DNA of 51,393 bases, taken from Oscillospiraceae bacterium. Lineage in GTDB: Bacteria; Bacillota; Clostridia; Oscillospirales; Ruminococcaceae. The notes below the pieces were generated by a model. It did not search any database and was not told where the DNA came from. It saw only the letters and a list, made by a program, of their open reading frames with translations. The first letter of the stretch is position 1, and each line of letters starts with the position of its first letter. Positions 42,493-48,829 of this stretch are shown piece after piece. The position numbers were made by a program, and so were the translations under genes. The stretch is from contig JAQXHC010000036.1 of the NCBI GenBank assembly GCA_029007035.1, positions 1 through 51,393 of the forward strand, read 5' to 3'.

Positions 42493-42996
42493 ATGCAGAA
42501 ATTTATAAGAGCATGCGTTTCTATACTGCCGAAACCTTTGCGGGATATTTATTATAAGTATGAGGAAAAATGGCTGTATCTTTTTTTTGGCGTTCTGACT
42601 ACTGTTGTAAGCTTTGTAACGGCAGGAATATCTAAGAATCTGCTTGAAACGGCAGGCTTCGGCAAGGATGCCGTAAGTACTGTGAGTACCGTTATTTCAT
42701 GGATCTGTGCCGTAACATTTGCTTATCTGACCAATCGTGTCTGGGTGTTTGAGTCCCGTGCTTCGGGCGCAGCGGAGCTTGCAAAGGAAGCGGCTTCGTT
42801 CTACGGCGGACGAGTTTTCACTCTCATTGTGGAGACGGTCATGATGTGGCTTGGCAACGCTGTAATAGGCATCAACTACTGGATTACAAAAATTGCTGCC
42901 AATGTAATTGTACTGATTCTGAATTACGTTATCAGCAAGATGTTTGTGTTCAGGAACAAGGCTGAAGAAAAAACGGTGAACGAACGGAATGATTGA
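42493..42996 (+). CDS. GtrA family membrane protein
   Basis: 167 residues with four membrane helices in the GtrA pattern: WLYLFFGVLTTVVSFVTAG, VISWICAVTFAYLTNRVWVF (the conserved NR-x-WVF at the end of helix 2), a third helix VFTLIVETVMMWLGNAV, and ANVIVLILNYVISKMFVF. GtrA proteins are thought to flip or present undecaprenyl-linked sugars for wall or teichoic glycosylation. No glycosyltransferase partner is adjacent. Start ATG after AAAGGAAG. It overlaps dusB by eight bases. Confidence 0.92.
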   Translation: MQKFIRACVSILPKPLRDIYYKYEEKWLYLFFGVLTTVVSFVTAGISKNLLETAGFGKDAVSTVSTVISWICAVTFAYLTNRVWVFESRASGAAELAKEAASFYGGRVFTLIVETVMMWLGNAVIGINYWITKIAANVIVLILNYVISKMFVFRNKAEEKTVNERND

Positions 42997-43990
42997 TACT
43001 ATTAAAATAGGAAAAACCGGTATCCGCAGAACCGCCGCCCTTGCACCCATGGCAGGAGCTGCAGACCGTGCTTATCGGCAGATTTGCAGAAAGTTCGGTG
43101 CTTCATATGTTGTCAGCGAAATGGTTTCGGCTAAGGGAATCTGCTACAGCGACCGAAAAACTGCGGCTCTGTGTACCGTAACCGATGCTGAACGTCCCAT
43201 GGCAGTTCAGCTTTTCGGAAACGAGCCGGAGTTCATGGCGAAAGCTGTGGAAATCGTACTTGGATATCGCCCCGACGTGATTGACATAAATATGGGCTGT
43301 CCCGTGCCGAAGGTTGTGAATACCGGAGCAGGCTCGGCACTGATGAAAGATGCAGGTCTTGCAGAGCGGATTACGGCGGCGGCGGTAAGAGCGGCGGGTG
43401 ACGTTCCGGTAACAGTCAAAATTCGCAGCGGATGGGGCAGTGAAAATATCAATGCGGTCGAGCTTGCAAGAGCAGCCGAGTCTGCAGGCGCGTTGGCAGT
43501 GACTGTTCATGGGCGGACCCGGGAGCAGTATTACAGCGGCGAAGCCGATATTGGAGTGATAGCTGATGTAAAGCGTGCAGTGAAAATTCCCGTAATCGGA
43601 AACGGCGATATAACCGACCTGGACAGCTGTCTTAAAATGTACGAACGGACAGGCTGCGACCTTGTTATGATTGGCAGAGGCAGCTATGGAAACCCGTTTA
43701 TTTTCCGGGAAATAGCGGCTCATTTTGACGGGGAGACGTTTGTTCCTCCAACTGTAGAAGAGAAAATGGAGGTTATGCTCGGACATATCCGTCTGCTGCT
43801 GGAGCTGAGCGAAAAACCCGAGGAATATGCCATGCGTGAGGCAAGAAAAATTGCGGCGTGGTACATGAATGGCTGCTACGGTTCGGCAAAATTCCGTGGA
43901 AGATGCTATCAGCTGTCGACCTATAGGGAAGCGGAGCTGCTGGCAGAAAAGTTTGTCACAGTTCAGCACGAACATGGTACAGCAAACTGA
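42989..43990 (+). CDS. dusB: tRNA-dihydrouridine synthase (DusB-like)
   Basis: A 333-residue FMN enzyme that reduces uridines in the tRNA D-loop. The barrel starts TAALAPMAGAADRAYRQICR, with catalytic C104 in DINMGCPVPKVV, KIRSGW, the substrate-binding VHGRTREQYYSG, IGNGDI and MIGRGSYGNP. The C-terminal helical tRNA-binding part carries AMREARKIAAWYMNG. Eight-base overlap with gtrA gives translational coupling although the functions are unrelated. Confidence 0.95.
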   Translation: MIDTIKIGKTGIRRTAALAPMAGAADRAYRQICRKFGASYVVSEMVSAKGICYSDRKTAALCTVTDAERPMAVQLFGNEPEFMAKAVEIVLGYRPDVIDINMGCPVPKVVNTGAGSALMKDAGLAERITAAAVRAAGDVPVTVKIRSGWGSENINAVELARAAESAGALAVTVHGRTREQYYSGEADIGVIADVKRAVKIPVIGNGDITDLDSCLKMYERTGCDLVMIGRGSYGNPFIFREIAAHFDGETFVPPTVEEKMEVMLGHIRLLLELSEKPEEYAMREARKIAAWYMNGCYGSAKFRGRCYQLSTYREAELLAEKFVTVQHEHGTAN

Positions 43991-44374
43991 TCGCGATTGT
44001 CATTTGTGACAAATACAAAAGATTGATTTGTTTTAATTTGGTCATAAATAACTATATGGTCAAAGTGCATAAAAATAATGCTCAAAATTCGTAGGAATGA
44101 ACAAATACAGACAATTAACAGATTGTGTAAGCTGAAATGCCTGTATTACGCCGTTTCCGAGATTTGGCATATAAAAGTAAAAATAAAACTATCTGTATTT
44201 ATGCACATAATTGATACAAAAAGTATTTGCAATGCGTAAACGAATATGGTATAATATTCTTGACAGCAGCGTATAGAATTTAAATTGCCGCGCAGCTCCG
44301 GGAGCACTACGGACTGTAAAAGCAGAACGCTGCATCTGGATTTGCATTGTTGATTCAGTGTAAGGAGACTTAAA
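43991..44374. other. dusB-capA intergenic region
   Basis: 384 AT-rich bases. The right half has the promoter and leader of the CapA-like gene. I see no terminator for dusB and no other element. Confidence 0.5.
44227..44255 (+). promoter_or_regulatory. promoter of the CapA-like gene
   Basis: TTGCAA (44227-44232), 17 bases, TATAAT (44250-44255). The 110-base leader can close a long-range helix GCAGCGT (44266-44272) with ACGCTGC (44327-44333). Confidence 0.7.
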
Positions 44375-45700
44375 ATGAAACTCAGAAAGGGTCGTGCCAT
44401 AGGGGCACTTGCCGTTATTGCATTAGTAGGACTGGGCATTGCGGGCTGCGGAAAAATAGTCGGTGAAATGACAGAGCTTGGCGGCGCTTCGGTTGCCGAG
44501 CCTGTTCAGACAGAACCGGCGGCTACGGAAACACCGACAACTGAGCCGCCTCCGGAGGATAAGGTTATCCATGTTGTTGCGGCAGGCGATAATCTCGTTC
44601 AGACCTCGGTCTACCGTGAGGCTTCCTATCATGCGACGGACGGAACATACAACTTCCTGCCGATGTACGAGAATGTGCGTGAAATCATCGAGGCGGGTGA
44701 TATAAGCATTCTCAATCAGGAAACTCTCATTTGTAACGGCGAATATGAGGTTTCAGGAAGTAATTATAACTTCAACTCGCCGCCTGAACTGGGCGACGAT
44801 ATGATTGATCTCGGTTTCAACGTATTTACTCTTGCAAATAATCATGTTATGGACAAGGGTACGGACGGTATCAGAGCTGTCCTCGATTATTGGGACTCGC
44901 GGTGCGCGCAGAATGATATTACTGTTCTCGGAGCATACCGTGACAACGCGGACGCGGATAATATCCGAACCCGTGAAGTGAACGGCGTAACTGTTGCGTT
45001 CCTTTCGTATGCCGAGCATCTTAATGGTTATTCAATTCCATCGTCATCTCCCTATCGTGTTGTTCTGACGAGTGAAACCGGCGTTATGGAGCGTCAGGTA
45101 AGAAAAGCAGCCGAAATTGCCGATGTGGTGATTGTGTCAGCTCACTGGGGCTACGAGGACACTCACGAAGTAAGTCCCGAGGTTAAGGCTCTGGCTCAGC
45201 ATTTTGTGGACTGGGGTGCAGATTTGATCATCGGAACTCATTCCCACACAGCGGAGTCAATGGAATTCCTCACGAGATCGGATGGAACACAAGGTTTTGT
45301 ATACTATTCACTGGGAAACTTTATTTCCGCTCAGACGGATAACTTCAACCTCGTCGGTGAGATCGCCGACCTTGATATTGTTGTTGACGGTGAAACTAAT
45401 GAGGTGACTTTTGAAAATGTAGGGGCGATTCCTGTTATCAATCATTATGATAACGGTAAATTTGCCAATATGAGACTTTATCCTTATTATATGTATACCG
45501 ATGAGCTTGCAAGCGGACATGGCGTTCCGTATGCACCTTACGGATATGCGAAGGATTTTGGAATGTATGTGGTTGACCGCATAATTGAGCAAAATATTCC
45601 GCCGCAGTTCCGGAAGCTTACCGAAGACCGTTCTGCCCCGGAGACTTCTCAGGCGTTTGCGCAGGGAAATACCGAGAATACTACCCCGGGAGCGACTTGA
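44375..45700 (+). CDS. CapA family (PGA_cap) lipoprotein
   Basis: A 441-residue exported lipoprotein: lipobox GIAGC with C25 after a hydrophobic leader, then a Thr/Pro/Glu linker. The metallophosphatase-like CapA domain spans about residues 65-340. It shows VVAAGDNLVQ, SILNQETLIC, FNVFTLANNHVMDKGTDG, VSAHWGYED, GADLIIGTHSHTAESMEF and YYSLGNFISAQ, the family's metal and phosphate motifs. Founding members take part in poly-gamma-glutamate capsule synthesis, but most homologues have no proven role. It lies directly upstream of the scaffoldin cluster on the same strand, with its own promoter; ATG after TAAGGAGA. Confidence 0.92.
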   Translation: MKLRKGRAIGALAVIALVGLGIAGCGKIVGEMTELGGASVAEPVQTEPAATETPTTEPPPEDKVIHVVAAGDNLVQTSVYREASYHATDGTYNFLPMYENVREIIEAGDISILNQETLICNGEYEVSGSNYNFNSPPELGDDMIDLGFNVFTLANNHVMDKGTDGIRAVLDYWDSRCAQNDITVLGAYRDNADADNIRTREVNGVTVAFLSYAEHLNGYSIPSSSPYRVVLTSETGVMERQVRKAAEIADVVIVSAHWGYEDTHEVSPEVKALAQHFVDWGADLIIGTHSHTAESMEFLTRSDGTQGFVYYSLGNFISAQTDNFNLVGEIADLDIVVDGETNEVTFENVGAIPVINHYDNGKFANMRLYPYYMYTDELASGHGVPYAPYGYAKDFGMYVVDRIIEQNIPPQFRKLTEDRSAPETSQAFAQGNTENTTPGAT

Positions 45701-45834
45701 CAATAAAATATAACCAATTCACAATACGTTAAAAAACGAAATAAATGTTCTGTTTATTTTTAATTTGATATTGTGCAATGCGTGCAAAAAAAGCAGGTTT
45801 GTTTATCAATTGTTCCAAAAAGAGTTTCAGGCTA

Positions 45835-45863
45835 TTTACTTTTTTTATAAGCTGTTATATAAT
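45835..45863 (+). promoter_or_regulatory. possible distal promoter of the scaffoldin cluster
   Basis: TTTACT (45835-45840), 17 bases, TATAAT (45858-45863). Weaker -35 than the proximal promoter. Confidence 0.45.
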
Positions 45864-45965
45864 TAAAGTGAAGAAAAAGCATAAAGAATTGTTCGGTGCT
45901 CTTTTTGAGTCCGGTTCATAATATAAAAATCGTTTAGATATTGTGTACAAATTGAAAAATACCTA

Positions 45966-45994
45966 TTGACTTTGCACAAAAACTGTCTTATAAT
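45966..45994 (+). promoter_or_regulatory. proximal promoter of the scaffoldin cluster
   Basis: TTGACT (45966-45971), 17 bases, TATAAT (45989-45994). The predicted mRNA begins near 46001, immediately at a hairpin: CGGACTG (46003-46009) pairs with CAGTCCG (46036-46042), with GTGTGC/GCGCGC inside. Such a 5' stem-loop can protect an abundant mRNA. Confidence 0.75.
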
Positions 45995-46123
45995 ATTAGT
46001 GGCGGACTGATTTCAGTGTGCAGATTCGTTGCGCGCAGTCCGGATTTATATGTATCTTTATGATATAATAAGGGGCGGAAAGTTCCTTTGTTATATAACT
46101 TTTTGAAGAAGGAGGAAATAGAA

Positions 46124-46942
46124 ATGAAGACAAAAAAGGTAATCGTCGGAGCAGTATCGGCAGCGATCCTTTCACTCAACGTTTGTGCTATTCCGGCAGC
46201 TTTTGCAGCCGGCGAAACAGTGCAGATATCCGTCAGCGATACAAAGGCTGAAGCAGGAGGCACATTTTCAGTGGAGGTTTTAATGTCGGATATTCCGTCG
46301 GCAGGTGTCCAGGGACTTGATTTTACTGTTAAGTATGACAAGAGCGTTGTTACCGTAACAAAGGTTACAGAGGGTGCTCTTTCAACTAAAACAGGTGCTG
46401 CTGCGGCAGACGAGTCCAGTTCAATCGTTCCGATTTTCGATAGTGAAATTATCGGCGATTCGGGACTTGTAAACATCACATGGTCCACTCTGCTTGATGA
46501 CTCAAAATACTGGCTCCAGGGCAGCGGGGTGCTTTGTACTATAGAAGGTACAATCGCAGCTGGTGCCAAAGACGGTACAACCGAGCTTGAACTCGTTCCT
46601 ACAGACCGCGAAACTTATCCGGGTTCCGGCGTAAAGGCTGATTCGATTTATGCAGGCTACACATCTGCAAACGGTGCTACACTTTACACAGTTAAGCCTG
46701 ATGCAGGCACTATCACAATCGGTTCAGCAGGTGCAACACTTCTCGGTGATGCTGATATGGACGGTCAGATTACAATCAACGACGTTGTTGTAATTATGAC
46801 AGCCGTTTCATCAAACGTGCCTCTTACCGGTCAGGCAGCAATCAACGCTGATGTTCAGAATATCGGCGATGGTGTAAGCGGATCTGACGCTGTTGCGGTT
46901 CAGCAGTATCTTGCTAAGATTATCAGCGGATTCGGTAACTGA
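46124..46942 (+). CDS. scaC: scaffoldin ScaC-like: signal peptide, one cohesin, one dockerin
   Basis: A 272-residue secreted adaptor scaffoldin. Signal peptide to about residue 29 (AFAAG). Cohesin at about 31-200 with VQISVSDTKAEAGGTFSVEV and GVQGLDFTVKYDKSVV. Dockerin at about 207-270: first calcium loop DADMDGQITIND, second DVQNIGDGVSGSD, which has one residue more than the standard 12-residue loop. In R. flavefaciens ScaC plugs its dockerin into ScaA and offers a cohesin of different specificity for other dockerin proteins, so it widens the cellulosome repertoire. ATG 46124 is behind AAGGAGG; it is the first gene of the sca cluster. Confidence 0.9.
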   Translation: MKTKKVIVGAVSAAILSLNVCAIPAAFAAGETVQISVSDTKAEAGGTFSVEVLMSDIPSAGVQGLDFTVKYDKSVVTVTKVTEGALSTKTGAAAADESSSIVPIFDSEIIGDSGLVNITWSTLLDDSKYWLQGSGVLCTIEGTIAAGAKDGTTELELVPTDRETYPGSGVKADSIYAGYTSANGATLYTVKPDAGTITIGSAGATLLGDADMDGQITINDVVVIMTAVSSNVPLTGQAAINADVQNIGDGVSGSDAVAVQQYLAKIISGFGN

Positions 46943-47036
46943 TAAAATGATTATCTGATTTGTCCATTAACAGAGGAATAAACCCCAATAAAATTAAACT
47001 AATAGGCTTTTTGCCTAAAGAAAGGAATTATTACAG

Positions 47037-48773
47037 ATGAAAAAACTTATTTCCGCAGTTGCCTCAATTGCGACAGCTGCATCAGCAATGGCAGCAGTAA
47101 TGCCGGCATCAATAAGTGCTCTTGAAGAGTCAAAGACTCTTTACCTCAGCACCATTACAGATACTTATCATGCCGATAAGAATGAAGTAACACTTACTGC
47201 CGCTGATCTCAAGGACGGCCCTGTAACCCTTAAGTGCGGACTTTTCCTTGATTCTTCAACAGTAGCTGAAATCAACTGCATCCAGGCGCGTTTTGGATGT
47301 ACATCAGCTCCTGCCGGCGGTATGGACTCAGTTTCACTTGCTATTCCTTCCGGTGCAAACGGCAACGATATTCTCAAACCTTATTTCACAACTGATCAGA
47401 CTTATACAAAGCTTGACGGTACAAAGTTCACAACAAAGAATCTTCCTTTCTTCGTTGCAGAATACGATGAGGACTTCGGCGACTACACTGCTTATGGTAA
47501 CATGGCTGCAAGCTGTCCTGACAGCGTATCCTTCAAGAGCGGCGAGAAGATTGAGAATCAGAGCGTAAGCCTTGTATGGGGTAACGCTTACGGCGACAAC
47601 GTATGGCTCGGAGCTACATCAGATGAGTTCCCTGCATACTATTTCGATGTAACAATCGATTCTGACGCTGTATCCGGCGACTATGTATTTGATTTCTATG
47701 ATTTCTTTACAGATGAAGCTGGAAATCTTCCTTGTACATATGTAGGTTCTGTTGAGAACTTCTGGTACAATACTGCTAAGATCAAAGCAACACTCGGCGG
47801 AAGCCTCCTCAACCTTGAGCCTATGACAATTCACGTTGAGAACGGCGCAGAGCCTACAACTCCTGAGCCGACAACAGAAACACCTACTGCTAATCCGAAT
47901 CCCGGAACAGGCGCAGTATTCTCATATGAAAAGGATGTATATGAGGTTCAGCCTGGCGATAAGGTAATGATGAAGATGTACCTTGACACAAACGGAGAGC
48001 TTATTTCCGGTGTTCAGGTTGATATTGCTTTTGCTGAAGAGCTCAGATCATCTATCACAAAGGTTAACGCAAACTGTGCTTCACTTGGCGCAACTTTCGT
48101 AACCAACTACTATGACAGCTATGTTGCAGCAGGAAACGATCCTGCACTGTTCTATGCACACGATGCTGCACAGACACCTATGGCTATCACAGCAAACGCT
48201 CCTATAGGTACTCTCAATGCAGACAATACCTACACCAGCGTTGCTTCAACAAACGATGCAATCTTCTTCGCATTCCAGATTGAGATTCCGGCTGACATTA
48301 AGGAAGGCGACTACGCTATCTCACTTCCTTACGCTTATGTTGCAGGAAACAAGACAAGCGGCAAGAACGATGTTGCTGTTCCTGAGCTTGCTCATTCCGG
48401 CGGAGATACAATAATCAGAGTTGGCGGCGCAGAGACTACAACAGCTGCTCCTACAACAGCAGCTCCCACAACAGCTGCTCCTACAACAGGTACTCCCGGA
48501 ACACGTATTCTCGGTGATGCTAACTGCAACGGTGAAGTAAATGTAGCTGACGTAGTTGTTCTCAATAAGTATCTTGCAGGCGTAGAGGGTGCAACTCTTG
48601 AGGATCAGGGTAAGATTAATGCAGAAGTTGATAATCCTACGACTGATGTAACAAAGGTTGACCTTACTTATAAGGATTCACAGTACATCATCAAGTCTGT
48701 AATCGGACTCTATGATCTTACTGACGACGGTCCTGTAGCAACAGGCGATAAGGGTACAACTGAAATCAAGTAA
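47037..48773 (+). CDS. scaA: scaffoldin ScaA-like: divergent N-terminal module, cohesin, dockerin
   Basis: A 578-residue secreted scaffoldin. Signal peptide to about residue 28. Residues 30-275 form a divergent module that looks cohesin-like in its spacing (VTLKCGLFLDSSTVAEINCI early, YYFDVTIDSDAVSGDYVFD late). A Thr/Pro linker leads to a clear cohesin at about 293-464 (VFSYEKDVYEVQPGDKVMM to IIRVGG). A Thr/Ala/Pro linker leads to the dockerin at about 492-568, with calcium loop DANCNGEVNVAD and a longer, atypical second repeat. In R. flavefaciens, ScaA carries enzymes and ScaC on its cohesins and docks on ScaB. The ATG follows AAAGAAAGGAA, 94 bases after scaC. Confidence 0.9.
   Translation: MKKLISAVASIATAASAMAAVMPASISALEESKTLYLSTITDTYHADKNEVTLTAADLKDGPVTLKCGLFLDSSTVAEINCIQARFGCTSAPAGGMDSVSLAIPSGANGNDILKPYFTTDQTYTKLDGTKFTTKNLPFFVAEYDEDFGDYTAYGNMAASCPDSVSFKSGEKIENQSVSLVWGNAYGDNVWLGATSDEFPAYYFDVTIDSDAVSGDYVFDFYDFFTDEAGNLPCTYVGSVENFWYNTAKIKATLGGSLLNLEPMTIHVENGAEPTTPEPTTETPTANPNPGTGAVFSYEKDVYEVQPGDKVMMKMYLDTNGELISGVQVDIAFAEELRSSITKVNANCASLGATFVTNYYDSYVAAGNDPALFYAHDAAQTPMAITANAPIGTLNADNTYTSVASTNDAIFFAFQIEIPADIKEGDYAISLPYAYVAGNKTSGKNDVAVPELAHSGGDTIIRVGGAETTTAAPTTAAPTTAAPTTGTPGTRILGDANCNGEVNVADVVVLNKYLAGVEGATLEDQGKINAEVDNPTTDVTKVDLTYKDSQYIIKSVIGLYDLTDDGPVATGDKGTTEIK
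47895..48429 (+). repeat. cohesin-coding repeat, copy in scaA
   Basis: About 535 bases that align without gaps to 49580-50114 in scaB with only about ten to fifteen base differences (near 98% identity by hand count), although the flanking linkers and modules differ. Confidence 0.9.
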
Positions 48774-48829
48774 TTTACCCATTTAAGCAAAATTAAATAG
48801 AGTTTATAACTCGGAAAGGAAATGCACTG

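Larger units (their letters stand above)
45701..46123. other. capA-scaC intergenic region
   Basis: 423 AT-rich bases holding two promoters in tandem and the 5' hairpin of the scaffoldin mRNA. No clear terminator follows the CapA-like gene. Only short AT hairpins are visible at 45730-45765. Confidence 0.5.
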
